Source of the DNA: Rhodothermus marinus DSM 4252
GTDB taxonomy: Bacteria > Bacteroidota > Rhodothermia > Rhodothermales > Rhodothermaceae
Length of the DNA stretch: 64,000 nt
Direction of reading: 5' to 3'
NCBI RefSeq assembly: GCF_000024845.1
Contig: NC_013501.1
Location: 1,964,874-2,028,873, forward strand
Position 1 is the stretch's first letter. The number at the start of each line of letters is the position of its first letter. The notes beneath the pieces are model-generated. The model did not search any database and was not told the DNA's origin. It saw only the letters and a list, made by a program, of their open reading frames with translations. The translations under genes were made by a program, and so were the position numbers. Of this stretch, positions 49,680 to 60,459 are shown one piece after another.

Positions 49680-51401
49680 TTACAGGTTGCCTTTTTTGAG
49701 TTGTTCGACGGCATAGTGCGCCGCCCGCGCCGTCAGCGCCATGTAGGTGATCGAGGGGTTCTGACAGGCCGACGAAGCCATGCAGGCCCCATCGGTCACG
49801 AACACGTTCGGCACGTCGTGCATCTGGTTGTAGGCGTTCAGCACCGACGTCTTCGGATCCCGACCCATCCGCGCCGTCCCCATCTCGTGAATGCACAGCC
49901 CCGGATGCGCGAATTCGATTCCATCATACACCTGGATATTCCGGGCGCCGGCCGCCTCGAGCATCTCGGCCGCGCTCTGTGCCATGTCTTTGCGCATGGC
50001 CAGCTCGTTCTCGCCCCAGGTGCAATGGACGCGCAACAGCGGCATTCCCCAGGGGTCCGTGCGCTCAGGGTCCAGCTCCACGTAGTTCTCGTAGCGCGGC
50101 AGCATCTCGCCCCAGGCCCCCAGTCCCATGACCCACGGCCCCGGATCACGCAGGGCTTTTTTGAACGCAGCGCCGAAGCCACTCACGTTCACGCCTCGAT
50201 CCCACCCTGGCCGCGAGGCGCCCCCCTGATAGCCAAAACCCCGGAGGTAATCCGAACGGTGCGTGGCGCGATCGCCCAGATTCCGAAAACGTGGAATGTA
50301 AATGCCGTTGGGTCGATCGCCAAAGTAATACTTGTCCTCGAAGCCCGGGATCTCTCCACTGGCACCGACCACGAAGTGATGATCCATGAGGTAGTGCCCC
50401 AGCACCCCGCTCGAATTGCCCAGCCCGTTCGGGAATCGCCGCGACTTCGAGTTCAACAGAATCTGCGTCGTTGCCAGCGTCGAGGCGCACAGGAAAATGA
50501 TCCGCCCGTAAAACTCCAGCATCTCCTTCGTCTCCCGGTCGATCACCCGCACCCCCACGGCCCGGTCCTTCTCCTCGTCGTAGATCACACTGTGCACAAT
50601 GCTGTTGGGCCGTAGCGTCAGGTTCCCCGTCGCCCGCGCCGCCGGAAGCGTGGCACTCAGGCTCGAAAAATACGCCCCCGGTGTGCAGCCCCGCTCGCAG
50701 ACGCCGCAGTAATGGCAGGCCGCACGGCCGTTCAGGGGTACGGTCAGCACGGCCACACGCCCGATGGTCATTTTGCGACCGGGGAAAGCTTTTTCGATGC
50801 GTTCCTTGACGTGCAACTCGACGCAGTTCATCGGCATCGGCGGCAAAAACTGACCGTCCGGAAGCTGCGGCAAGCCCTCGGCCTGACCGCTGATCCCCGC
50901 AAAACGCTCCACATAGTCGTACCAGGGGGCAATGTCCCGGTACCGGATCGGCCAGTCCACCCCGAAGCCATCCCGCGCGTTCGCCTCAAAGTCCAGGTCG
51001 CTCCACCGGTAACACTGGCGCCCCCACATGAGTGAACGCCCGCCTACCCGATCCCCGCGAATCCAGATGAACGGCTCCAGCTGGATGTAGGGATTCTCTT
51101 TGTCGTTGATGAACAGGTGCCTGGTATCTTCGCGACAGGCGTAGCAGTTTTTCTGAATGGCATACTCTTCGTCGAAAAGGCTGCGCTCGCCGCGCCCGCG
51201 AAAGGAGAATTTCCAGGGCGGTTGGTGCTCGGTCACGTAGTCCTTGCCGTGCTCCAGGAGACGGCCGCGTTCCAGCACGAGCGTCTTCAGTCCAAGTTCG
51301 CAGAGTTCTTTGGCCGCCCACCCCCCCGAAATGCCCGATCCCACCACAATCGCATCGTACACCTCCGGCGGCCGCGCCACAAACACGTTCTTTTTCACCA
51401 T
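49680..51401 (-). CDS. GMC oxidoreductase 1 (periplasmic sugar dehydrogenase large subunit)
   Basis: 573 residues with the FAD-binding motif VVGSGISGGWAAKELCE near residue 20 and the C-terminal GTARMGRDPKTSV, the usual pre-flavin element of GMC proteins. A cysteine cluster (Cys229, Cys232, Cys235, Cys239 in CHYCGVCERGC) fits the iron-sulfur cluster of FAD-dependent sugar dehydrogenase large subunits. No signal peptide. It is paired with the subunit-3-like protein, so it probably oxidises C3 of glycosides or glucose in the periplasm. The cytochrome c subunit is not in the window. Twelve bases downstream of its near-duplicate GMC 2. Confidence 0.93.
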   Translation of the reverse strand: MVKKNVFVARPPEVYDAIVVGSGISGGWAAKELCELGLKTLVLERGRLLEHGKDYVTEHQPPWKFSFRGRGERSLFDEEYAIQKNCYACREDTRHLFINDKENPYIQLEPFIWIRGDRVGGRSLMWGRQCYRWSDLDFEANARDGFGVDWPIRYRDIAPWYDYVERFAGISGQAEGLPQLPDGQFLPPMPMNCVELHVKERIEKAFPGRKMTIGRVAVLTVPLNGRAACHYCGVCERGCTPGAYFSSLSATLPAARATGNLTLRPNSIVHSVIYDEEKDRAVGVRVIDRETKEMLEFYGRIIFLCASTLATTQILLNSKSRRFPNGLGNSSGVLGHYLMDHHFVVGASGEIPGFEDKYYFGDRPNGIYIPRFRNLGDRATHRSDYLRGFGYQGGASRPGWDRGVNVSGFGAAFKKALRDPGPWVMGLGAWGEMLPRYENYVELDPERTDPWGMPLLRVHCTWGENELAMRKDMAQSAAEMLEAAGARNIQVYDGIEFAHPGLCIHEMGTARMGRDPKTSVLNAYNQMHDVPNVFVTDGACMASSACQNPSITYMALTARAAHYAVEQLKKGNL

Positions 51402-51413
51402 CGGCGACGTCGT

Positions 51414-53132
51414 TTACAGATTGCCTTTTTTGAGTTGTTCGACGGCATAGTGCGCCGCCCGCGCCGTCAGCGCCATGTACGTCAGCGACGGGTTCTGGCA
51501 GGCCGAAGACGTCATGCAGGCCCCATCGGTCACGAACACGTTCGGCACGTCGTGCATCTGGTTGTAGGCGTTCAGCACCGACGTCTTCGGATCCCGACCC
51601 ATCCGCGCCGTCCCCATCTCATGAATGCCCTCGCCGGGTTTGTAGTCGTCGATGTACGGCTGCACGTTTTTGCCCCCGGCCGCCTCGAGCATCTCAGCCG
51701 CCGCATTGGCCATGTCCTCCCGCATCTTCCGCTCATTCTCGCTCAGCGTGCAGTGAATGCGCAGCACCGGAATGCCCCAGGCGTCGGTCACCTCCGGGTC
51801 CAGTTCCACGTAGTTCTCGTAGCGCGGCAGCATTTCTCCGAAACCGGTCAGCCACATACGCCAGGGGCCGGGATCGCGCAGCGCCTGCTTGAGCGACACG
51901 CCAAAACCGTCCATCTCCGCCCCGCGCCACCAGCTTCCCCGGCTGGCACCACCCTGATAGCCGTATCCACGCAGAAAGTCCGGGTGCCGCGTGGCCCGAT
52001 CGCCCAGATTCCGAAAACGTGGAATGTAAATGCCGTTGGGTCGATTGCCGAAGTAATACCGGTCCTCGAAGCCGGGGAATTCGGCCCCGGCCCCCACTTT
52101 GAAATGATGGTCCATGAGGTAGTGGCCCAGCACCCCGCTCGAATTGCCCAGCCCGTTCGGGAATCGCCGCGACTTCGAGTTCAACAGAATCTGTGTCGTT
52201 GCCAGCGTCGAAGCGCACAGGAAAATGATCCGCCCGTAAAACTCCAGCATCTCCTTTGTCTCCCGGTCGATCACCCGCACCCCCACGGCCCGGTCCTTCT
52301 CCTCGTCGTAGATCACACTGTGCACAATGCTGTTGGGCCGTAGCGTCAGGTTCCCCGTCGCCCGCGCCGCCGGAAGCGTACTGCTCAGGCTGCTGAAATA
52401 AGCCCCCGGCGTACAGCCGCGATCGCACGGACCACAGTAATGGCAGGCCGCGCGGCCGTTGTGCGGCACCGTCAGGATGGCCGCCCGTCCGATGGTCATT
52501 TTGCGGCCGGGGAAGGCCTTCTCGATGCGTTCCTTGACGTGCAACTCGACGCAGTTCATCGGCATCGGCGGCAAAAACTGACCGTCCGGAAGCTGCGGCA
52601 AGCCCTCGGCCTGACCCGTAATGCCGACAAAGCGCTCTACATAGTCGTACCAGGGGGCAATGTCTCTGTACCGAATCGGCCAGTCGATGGCAATGCCTTC
52701 GCGCGCGTTCGCCTCAAAGTCCAGGTCGCTCCAGCGGTAGCTCTGCCGCCCCCACATGATGGAGCGACCGCCCACCTGATCACCCCGAATCCACAGGAAA
52801 GGCTTGTCGGGGTCGTGCGTGTACGGATTTTCTCGATCGTTGATGAAAAAGTGAATGTTGTATTCGTTGACCGGACCGGCCTGCATCTGGATGAAGTGAT
52901 CCTCGAGCATGCGCTTGCGGTCTTCCAGGCCCCGGAAGGGCGTCTGCCACGGCGGCATGTGCTCGGTGATGTAGTCTTTGCCGTGCTCGATGGGACGGCC
53001 GCGTTCCAGCACGAGCGTCTTCAGGCCCAGTTCGCAGAGTTCTTTGGCCGCCCAGCCTCCCGAAATGCCCGATCCCACCACGATCGCATCGTACACCTCC
53101 GGCGGCCGCGCCACAAACACGTTCTTTTTCAT
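51414..53132 (-). CDS. GMC oxidoreductase 2 (paralogue of GMC 1)
   Basis: 572 residues from the ATG at 53132, chosen because GGAGG lies about 8 bases upstream. Same layout as GMC 1: FAD motif VVGSGISGGWAAKELCE, cysteine cluster CHYCGPCDRGC and C-terminal GTARMG. It differs mainly around residues 60-130 (longer, QMQAGPVNEYN-type insert) and near the substrate region. Stretches of tens to hundreds of bases are virtually identical to GMC 1, for instance 52100-52380 against 50360-50660. This indicates a tandem duplication kept alike. First gene of the operon. Confidence 0.93.
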   Translation of the reverse strand: MKKNVFVARPPEVYDAIVVGSGISGGWAAKELCELGLKTLVLERGRPIEHGKDYITEHMPPWQTPFRGLEDRKRMLEDHFIQMQAGPVNEYNIHFFINDRENPYTHDPDKPFLWIRGDQVGGRSIMWGRQSYRWSDLDFEANAREGIAIDWPIRYRDIAPWYDYVERFVGITGQAEGLPQLPDGQFLPPMPMNCVELHVKERIEKAFPGRKMTIGRAAILTVPHNGRAACHYCGPCDRGCTPGAYFSSLSSTLPAARATGNLTLRPNSIVHSVIYDEEKDRAVGVRVIDRETKEMLEFYGRIIFLCASTLATTQILLNSKSRRFPNGLGNSSGVLGHYLMDHHFKVGAGAEFPGFEDRYYFGNRPNGIYIPRFRNLGDRATRHPDFLRGYGYQGGASRGSWWRGAEMDGFGVSLKQALRDPGPWRMWLTGFGEMLPRYENYVELDPEVTDAWGIPVLRIHCTLSENERKMREDMANAAAEMLEAAGGKNVQPYIDDYKPGEGIHEMGTARMGRDPKTSVLNAYNQMHDVPNVFVTDGACMTSSACQNPSLTYMALTARAAHYAVEQLKKGNL

Positions 53133-53185
53133 AAGGCCCTCCTTCAAACAACTTTAAACGAAAGCCCTTTCATCAAGCAGATTGA

Positions 53186-53273
53186 AGATAGTATGGAGTC
53201 CCCTTTTTTGCAAACCATGAAACCGGTTCCAAACAACAAAGTCTTGCTTCACCTTTAAGCATCGCATGCTATT
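53186..53273. promoter_or_regulatory. Divergent promoter region with LacI-type palindrome
   Basis: For the minus-strand GMC operon TTGCAA (53209-53214) and TATCTT (53186-53191) lie 17 bases apart. For the plus-strand Gfo/Idh gene TTGCTT (53245-53250) and TGCTAT (53268-53273) are also 17 apart. Between the two -35 boxes sits TGAAACCGGTTCCA (53219-53232), close to the LacI-family operator pattern TGNAANCGNTTNCA. A second dyad AGCATCGCATGCT (53259-53271) overlaps the plus-strand -10. The promoter calls are by eye. Confidence 0.55.
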
Positions 53274-53306
53274 TTTCAAGGCAAATGGACCAACCCACAG
53301 ATTCCC

Positions 53307-54551
53307 ATGAAACGACTCGGTGTTGGGTTTATCGGCAGCGGCTTCATCACGCGCTTTCACATTCAGTCCTGGCAGGCCGTACGCGACGCCGACATCCGGG
53401 GCATCTGGAGCCCGAACCGGGCTCATGCCGAAGCAGCGGCAGCGCTGGCACGAGCGCTTCAAGTAGGCGAGGCCCGGGCGTTCGACTCGATCGAAGCGAT
53501 GGTGGCCGATCCCTCGATCGACGCGATCTGGATCTGCGGTCCCAACCACGCCCGCATCGAAAACATGGAAGCCATTGTGGACGCGCTGGAACGCGGTAAA
53601 GGCGAACTAATCGGGGTGGCCTGCGAAAAACCGCTGGCGCGCAACGTGGCCGAAGCGCGCCGCATGGTGGAACTGGTGGAGCGCGCCGGTCTCCTGCACG
53701 GCTACCTGGAAGACCAGCTCTTTACGCCGGCCATCCGACGTGGTCGGGAGATCATCTGGAAGCGCGGCGCCGCCCTGACCGGACGGCCCTACCTGGCCCG
53801 CGCGGCCGAAGAGCACAGCGGCCCACATGCCCCCTGGTTCTGGTTCGGCAACCTGCAGGGCGGCGGCGTGCTCAACGACATGATGTGCCACAGCGTCGAG
53901 GTGGCCCGTTTTCTGCTGACCGAGCCCGGCAAGCCGCGTCAGAGCATCCGGCCGGTCAAGGTCACGGCTCAGATCGCCAGCCTGAAGTGGTCGCGTCCGG
54001 AGTACGCCGCCTGGCTCCGGGAGCACATGGACCCGCGCCTGGACTACGAGCACCATCCGGCCGAGGACTTCGCCCGTGCGACGATCGAGTTCGTGGACGA
54101 AGACGGCCGCACGCTCATCGCCGAGACGACCACTTCGTGGAGCTACGTCGGCCCCGGTCTGCGCCTGACGGCCGAACTGCTCGGTCCGGAATATTCACTA
54201 CAGGTCAATTCGCTGGACACCGGCGCCCGGTTGTTCTTCAGCCGACGCGTACAGGGCGAAGCCGGCGAGGATCTCGTCGAAAAGCAGAATGCCGAGCAGG
54301 GCTGGATGCCGCTGGTGGGCAACGAAGCGGCCGAATACGGCTACGAATGGGAAAACCGCTACTTCGTGCGTTGCTTCCTTGAAGGACGTCAGCCGGAGGA
54401 AGACTTCCACGCAGGCCTGGAAGTGGTCGAACTGCTCATGACCGCCTACATGAGCGCCGAGCAGGAACGTACGCTCCCCTGGAAGCCGGAAGGGCTGGAA
54501 TCGTTCGTACCGGCCGTTGCCCGCGGCACCTGGCAACCGAACCGACGGTGA
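53307..54551 (+). CDS. Gfo/Idh/MocA oxidoreductase (cytoplasmic, divergent)
   Basis: 414 residues with Rossmann motif GVGFIGSGFITRFH, the CEKPLARNVAEAR lysine motif and HSVEVARFLLTEPG in the second domain (LNDMMCHSVE carries the catalytic histidine). No export signal. It is transcribed away from the GMC operon and probably shares its regulator. It ends about 200 bases from the convergent end of module B. Confidence 0.92.
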   Translation: MKRLGVGFIGSGFITRFHIQSWQAVRDADIRGIWSPNRAHAEAAAALARALQVGEARAFDSIEAMVADPSIDAIWICGPNHARIENMEAIVDALERGKGELIGVACEKPLARNVAEARRMVELVERAGLLHGYLEDQLFTPAIRRGREIIWKRGAALTGRPYLARAAEEHSGPHAPWFWFGNLQGGGVLNDMMCHSVEVARFLLTEPGKPRQSIRPVKVTAQIASLKWSRPEYAAWLREHMDPRLDYEHHPAEDFARATIEFVDEDGRTLIAETTTSWSYVGPGLRLTAELLGPEYSLQVNSLDTGARLFFSRRVQGEAGEDLVEKQNAEQGWMPLVGNEAAEYGYEWENRYFVRCFLEGRQPEEDFHAGLEVVELLMTAYMSAEQERTLPWKPEGLESFVPAVARGTWQPNRR

Positions 54552-54580
54552 CGTTCAGGCCAGCACGTCACGCCTTCAGC

Positions 54581-54615
54581 GCAAAATTTGCAAGCTGCTT
54601 GCAGATTATCTGCAA
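54581..54615. repeat. Three overlapping palindromes one helical turn apart
   Basis: GCAAAATTTGC (54581-54591), TGCAAGCTGCTTGCA (54589-54603) and TTGCAGATTATCTGCAA (54599-54615) overlap each other. The last two are perfect around a central base and all share TGCA. Their centres are 10 and 11 bases apart. They sit between two convergent gene ends and have no T-tract, so they do not look like terminators. Confidence 0.6.
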
Positions 54616-54759
54616 TGCTCCGTGCGGCGCCCCGTCTTCAACGGTGCCGGTGACATAAGCGCATCCGCAAAAAGCAGCCACCCCCCGAAAGAAAGACGCG
54701 CTCAGCTGCGCGCTGCACAGTTGCCGGCCCTGGTTTCGCCACACTGACGGCAGCCCCGT

Positions 54760-56094
<1,335 letters not shown>

Positions 56095-56115
56095 GGTTCC
56101 TCTGAAATTACGTTT

Positions 56116-57504
56116 TCAGGTCTGTCGCATGTTTTCCGGATCCCAGCCGATCGCCCGATTTTCGAGGTAGCTGGTGTTCGAAAGGAGCGCCGGAGCGGCG
56201 GCTCGAAAGCCAAAGGTGCCGTCCTCGACCACCCGCCCGCGCGTGCGCACCGCCTCGAAGAAGTTGCGGAAGTGGTCCAGCCGGTCGTCGTAGCCCGGCG
56301 GAGCCTGATAGACCACTTCCTGCGTTTCCGAGACTTCACGCTGCGGCGGATTTTCGGCCCGGAACGCTTCGAGGATCTGTCGTTGCATGGCCTCCGGGAA
56401 CGTCCGCAGTGAATTCCAGCCGAGCAGCTCCTGCTCGGTCAGCCGTCGCGGCGGAAGCTTCGAGAGCCGCACCTGCCCCCATCCGATCTCGATCATCCCC
56501 TCGTCGCCGATGAACCGAAACGCCTCGCCCCCACCTCCGCCGTTGGCAAAGTTCACCTTGAGCGAAAGCGTAAACGACGGGTGGGCTTCCGTCTCGGGAT
56601 ACTCGTACAGTCCGGCCATGACGTCGGGCACCTCCCGGCCGTCCTTCCAGAAGCGGAGCCCGCCCGAGGCGTAGATACGCGTGGGACCGAGCGCGTCGAG
56701 GACAAAGTGGATGCCCGAGAACAGATGCACGAACAGATCACCGGGGATGCCCGTGCCGTAGTCCCAGTAGTTGCGCCAGCGGAAAAAGCGCACGGGATCG
56801 AACGGCCGGCGTGGTGCCGGTCCCAGAAAACGCTCCCAGTCGACGGTCTGCGGCGAGGCGTCCGGCGGGATCGTGTACTGCCAGGCGCCGGTGGCCGAGT
56901 TGCGGTTCATATAGGCCTCGACCATGTTGAGCTGGCCGATGGCGCCCGATCGGTACAGCTCGCGGGCCTTGGCGTACAGGATGGAACTGACGCGCTGACT
57001 GCCCACGATGAGCACACGACCGGTGCGCCGCTCGGCTTCGATCACGCGCAGACCGTCCTCAACGCGCTGGACCATGGGCTTTTCCAGATACACGTCCTTG
57101 CCGGCCTCCATGGCCTCGATGGCGATCTGCGCGTGCAGGTGGTCCGGCGTGGAGACGACGACGGCGTCCACATCCGGCCGCGCCAGCACCTCGCGATAGT
57201 CGCGCGTGGTGAACACGTCGGCGCCGAACACCTCCTTCGTACGCACGAGCCGCCCGTCGTAGCAGTCGGCCACGGCAACCAGGCGTACCCCGGGCACCTG
57301 CAACGCCGTACGGGCATTGCCGAAGCCCATGATCCCCATGCCGATCATGCCCAGACCGATCGTGTCGGAGGGCGGCACGGGTCGAAGCGGTTCCGGGTGC
57401 AGCCGAACGATATGCGCCGGACGCGTCAGCACGACCGGCCCCAGGGCCAGTCCGGCCAGCGAGGCGCCCGTCCGGCGCAGAAAATCGCGTCGTGACGTAG
57501 CCAT
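56116..57504 (-). CDS. Tat-exported Gfo/Idh/MocA oxidoreductase 2
   Basis: 462 residues beginning MATSRRDFLRRTGASLAGLAL, a twin-arginine signal. Rossmann region IGLGMIGMGIMGFGNARTAL, catalytic LEKPMVQRVEDGL and the second-domain DLFVHLFSGIHFVLDALG are recognisable. It is clearly related to, but not a recent copy of, oxidoreductase 1. Starts 4 bases after the stop of the DUF1080 gene, so the two are tightly linked. Confidence 0.93.
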   Translation of the reverse strand: MATSRRDFLRRTGASLAGLALGPVVLTRPAHIVRLHPEPLRPVPPSDTIGLGMIGMGIMGFGNARTALQVPGVRLVAVADCYDGRLVRTKEVFGADVFTTRDYREVLARPDVDAVVVSTPDHLHAQIAIEAMEAGKDVYLEKPMVQRVEDGLRVIEAERRTGRVLIVGSQRVSSILYAKARELYRSGAIGQLNMVEAYMNRNSATGAWQYTIPPDASPQTVDWERFLGPAPRRPFDPVRFFRWRNYWDYGTGIPGDLFVHLFSGIHFVLDALGPTRIYASGGLRFWKDGREVPDVMAGLYEYPETEAHPSFTLSLKVNFANGGGGGEAFRFIGDEGMIEIGWGQVRLSKLPPRRLTEQELLGWNSLRTFPEAMQRQILEAFRAENPPQREVSETQEVVYQAPPGYDDRLDHFRNFFEAVRTRGRVVEDGTFGFRAAAPALLSNTSYLENRAIGWDPENMRQT

Positions 57505-57508
57505 GACG

Positions 57509-58234
57509 TTATCGATTCAGCAAACGAATGCGGATGTTGCGATACCAGACCGGATCGCCATGATGCTGTAGCACAAGGTGGCCCCGCCGCGCTCTGCCGA
57601 AGTTCGGGTAGACCCGGAATTTGCTGGCCGCCACGCGGGCGTTCCAGTCTTCGCTCCAGAGTTCGTACTCAACCACCTTGCGGCCGTTGAGCCAGTGCTC
57701 GACGTGCGCGCTGTCCACCACGATCCGCGTCGTGTTCCATTCTCCGGCCGGACGCACCGCCGACGGATCCGTCGGATACAGCGCGTAGCAGGCCCCGGCG
57801 CTCGTCTTCGGATCGTTGCCGTCCGGATGCCCCGCATTGTCCAGCACCTGGTACTCCGGCCCGCTCATCCACGGCGCGTCGTATTCCTCCGTCACCCGGT
57901 ACATGATCCCGCTGTTGCCGCCGGGCGCCACCTTCCATTCCAGCTCCAGCACAAAGTCGGCAAACTGCTCCTTCGTGATCAGATCGCCACTCCCCTCGCC
58001 CATGCAGTGCAGCGTCCCGTCCTCGGCAATCCGCCAGCAGGGCGGAATCGTCTCGCTCCGGTAGCCGCGCCAGGCCTCCAGACTCGTGCCGTCGAACAGC
58101 ACGATCCAGTCGGACGTGTCGGCCGCGGTCGTCTGCTCCTGCGCCGGCGCCTCCGAGCGCGACGGCCCGCATCCGGATGCCAGCAGTACAATGCCCGGCA
58201 AAACCACTGAAAAAAGACGTCGCATACGGTTCAT
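57509..58234 (-). CDS. DUF1080 lipoprotein (3-keto-disaccharide hydrolase-like)
   Basis: 241 residues with a lipobox (IVLLASGC). The body is the DUF1080 jelly-roll: [82 protein letters not shown], and [12 protein letters not shown]. Members of this family cleave 3-keto-glycosides by elimination or hydrolysis in Bacteroidota pathways. It begins within the stop of the exported TIM-barrel gene (ATGA at 58231-58234). An ATG three codons in is also possible. The cleavage activity here is inferred from family and operon. Confidence 0.92.
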   Translation of the reverse strand: MNRMRRLFSVVLPGIVLLASGCGPSRSEAPAQEQTTAADTSDWIVLFDGTSLEAWRGYRSETIPPCWRIAEDGTLHCMGEGSGDLITKEQFADFVLELEWKVAPGGNSGIMYRVTEEYDAPWMSGPEYQVLDNAGHPDGNDPKTSAGACYALYPTDPSAVRPAGEWNTTRIVVDSAHVEHWLNGRKVVEYELWSEDWNARVAASKFRVYPNFGRARRGHLVLQHHGDPVWYRNIRIRLLNR

Positions 58235-59160
58235 CGCTGTCCTCCCTGATCGTTTTGCGCTTCGGCCAGTTGCGCGCGCACCCGTTCCAGCAGCGCCTTC
58301 GTGGCCCGAATGCCTTCCATCTCGTCCAGCCGATCCCCTTCGTACTCGATCCCGATATAGCCCCGGTAGCCGGCCTCCCGCACGATGCGCAGCAGACGCA
58401 CGTAGTCCAGTCGCGTCTCGTTGCCCTCGGCGTCAAAGTCGTACGATTTGGCGCTCACGCCTTTCGCGAAGGGCATCAGCTCGGCCAGTCCCCGGTAGGG
58501 ATCGTACCAGGTCTCCGCGTCCACGCGCCAGTTGCCGAAGTCCGGGAGCGTCCCGCACCGCGGGTGATCCACCATCCGGATCACACCCGCCAGCCAGGCC
58601 CCGTTGCTCGACAGCCCACCGTGGTTCTCCACCAGCACGTTCAGCTCGTGCTCGGCGGCAAAATCCACCAGTTGCCGCAGCCCGTCGGCCGCCAGCTTCT
58701 GCTGCTCCTCGTAGCTCCCCTCACTGGCCGCGTTGACCCGGATCGAATGACAGCCCAGAAAACGCGCCGCCTCCACCCACTTGTAGTGGTTCTCGACGGC
58801 CTGACGCCGCCGCGCAGGATCCGGGTCGCCCAGCCGCCCCTCCCGGTCGCACATGATCAGCAGGCTGCGCACGCCCTCGCCCTCGGCCCGCCGCTTCAGC
58901 TCGCCGAGATAGGCCCGGTCGCGCGCCCGGTCGAAAAAGAACTGGTTCACGTACTCGACCGCCTCAATCCCGAATGTTCGGCGGGCCACCACCGGAAAGT
59001 CCAGCGCATCGAGCTTCCCGCCGAAGATCGTCCGGTGCAGCGACCACTCGGCCAGCGAGATCCGAAACCACGGGGCCGCCTCGGCGCTGCGCAGCCGCGT
59101 CCAGCTCAGACCGGCCGCCAGCAGCGCCGAAGCCCGCTCCAGAAAATCACGTCGATTCAT
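58231..59160 (-). CDS. Exported sugar isomerase/hydratase-like TIM barrel
   Basis: 309 residues starting [28 protein letters not shown], a twin-arginine-type signal. The AP_endonuc_2 barrel shows [29 protein letters not shown] and [14 protein letters not shown]. In related loci such proteins act with DUF1080 enzymes, for example as hydratases or isomerases of the released keto-sugar; the exact step cannot be assigned. Sits between the permease and the DUF1080 lipoprotein. Confidence 0.9.
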   Translation of the reverse strand: MNRRDFLERASALLAAGLSWTRLRSAEAAPWFRISLAEWSLHRTIFGGKLDALDFPVVARRTFGIEAVEYVNQFFFDRARDRAYLGELKRRAEGEGVRSLLIMCDREGRLGDPDPARRRQAVENHYKWVEAARFLGCHSIRVNAASEGSYEEQQKLAADGLRQLVDFAAEHELNVLVENHGGLSSNGAWLAGVIRMVDHPRCGTLPDFGNWRVDAETWYDPYRGLAELMPFAKGVSAKSYDFDAEGNETRLDYVRLLRIVREAGYRGYIGIEYEGDRLDEMEGIRATKALLERVRAQLAEAQNDQGGQR

Positions 59161-59169
59161 GGCATCGCC

Positions 59170-60435
59170 TCATTTTTCGACGGCCGCCGGGGCGCCTGCC
59201 GCCGTGGCCGGCGTCCGCTCCACCCGGTCGTTGAACAGCAGCCCGAAGAGCACCATCACCACCGCTGCAAAAGCCGCCGGAATGAACCAGAACTGCTGCC
59301 AGGCTTCCAGCGAGAGCGACGCGGCACCGTTCAGGAAGCTGTTGTAGAGGTTGCCCGCCACCTGCGCACCGATGAGCATGCCGAGCCCGTAGGTCACCAG
59401 CACCAGCATACCCTGCGCCTGACCCCGGATCTCCGGCGTCGACTTCTTATCCACATAGATCTGGCCCGTCACGAAGAAGAAGTCGTAGCAGATGCCGTGC
59501 AGCAGAATGCCCAGGATGATCATCCAGAAGATCGTGCCTGGCGCGGCCAGCGCAAACAGCACGTAGCGCAGCACCCAGGCGCCCATTCCCACCAGCAGCA
59601 TCCACTTGACGCCCAGTCGTGCAAAGAACACCGGCATCAGCAGCATGAAGACGACTTCGGACATCTGCCCGAGCGTCTGCGTGCCCGCGATGTTCTGGAA
59701 GCCCGTCGCCTCCAGGAAAAGCTGCGTGAAGTTGTAGTAGGCCGCCAGTGGAATGCAGATCAAAAACGAGCTGACCAGAAACACATAGAACGGCTTGCTG
59801 CCCAGTTGCTGCAGGGCATCCAGGCCCGCAATGCTCCGGATCGAGACGGGTTGCCCTGCGGCCGGCGGGGGCGTGTGCGGAAGCGTGAAGCTGTAGAGCC
59901 CCAGCAGGATACTCGCCACGGCCGCCGTGTAAAGCGGCAGCGGCGTCTGCTCCGGAAGCCGGCCTTCAGCGACGAAAGCCTTCAGCACGAAGCTCACGAA
60001 CAGTCCGGCCACAATCCAGCCGATCGTCCCGAACACCCGGATCAGCGGAAACTGCTTCTCCTGGCTCTGAATGTGGTGGAACGCCAGCGAGTTGGCCAGT
60101 CCCAGCGTGGGCATGTAACACAGGTTGTAGAGCAACAGCAGCAGAATGAAGGCGACGGGCGCCCCGCTGAACTGCGGCACCATGAATAGCACCAGACCAC
60201 CCAGCAAATGCAGCACGCCCAGCACCTTTTCCGTGGCGAAATAGCGGTCGGCAATCAGTCCCAGGAAAAACGGCGCGGCGATGGCCGCGATCGGGTTGAC
60301 CGTGTAGGGCCAGTGCGTGAGCGTGCCCATGCCCTCGGCCGCCATGTAGACGGCCACCGACGTGTACCAGGCGCCCCAGATAAAAAACTCCAGAAACATC
60401 ATCGCGCTGAGTCGCGCACCGAGAAACCGCTTCAT
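59170..60435 (-). CDS. MFS transporter, nucleoside:H+ symporter-like
   Basis: 421 residues, twelve predicted helices. The start MKRFLGARLSAMMFLEFFIWGAWYTSVAVYM, and LADRYFATEKVLGVLHLLGG-like text in the loop after helix 2, match the NupG/XapB-related MFS group that is common in Bacteroidota and planctomycete sugar loci. Probably imports the mono- or keto-saccharide made outside. First gene of module B, read from the control region at 60436-60552. Confidence 0.9.
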   Translation of the reverse strand: MKRFLGARLSAMMFLEFFIWGAWYTSVAVYMAAEGMGTLTHWPYTVNPIAAIAAPFFLGLIADRYFATEKVLGVLHLLGGLVLFMVPQFSGAPVAFILLLLLYNLCYMPTLGLANSLAFHHIQSQEKQFPLIRVFGTIGWIVAGLFVSFVLKAFVAEGRLPEQTPLPLYTAAVASILLGLYSFTLPHTPPPAAGQPVSIRSIAGLDALQQLGSKPFYVFLVSSFLICIPLAAYYNFTQLFLEATGFQNIAGTQTLGQMSEVVFMLLMPVFFARLGVKWMLLVGMGAWVLRYVLFALAAPGTIFWMIILGILLHGICYDFFFVTGQIYVDKKSTPEIRGQAQGMLVLVTYGLGMLIGAQVAGNLYNSFLNGAASLSLEAWQQFWFIPAAFAAVVMVLFGLLFNDRVERTPATAAGAPAAVEK

Positions 60436-60459
60436 GGCTGCAGGGAGGCTGTTGGTGGG

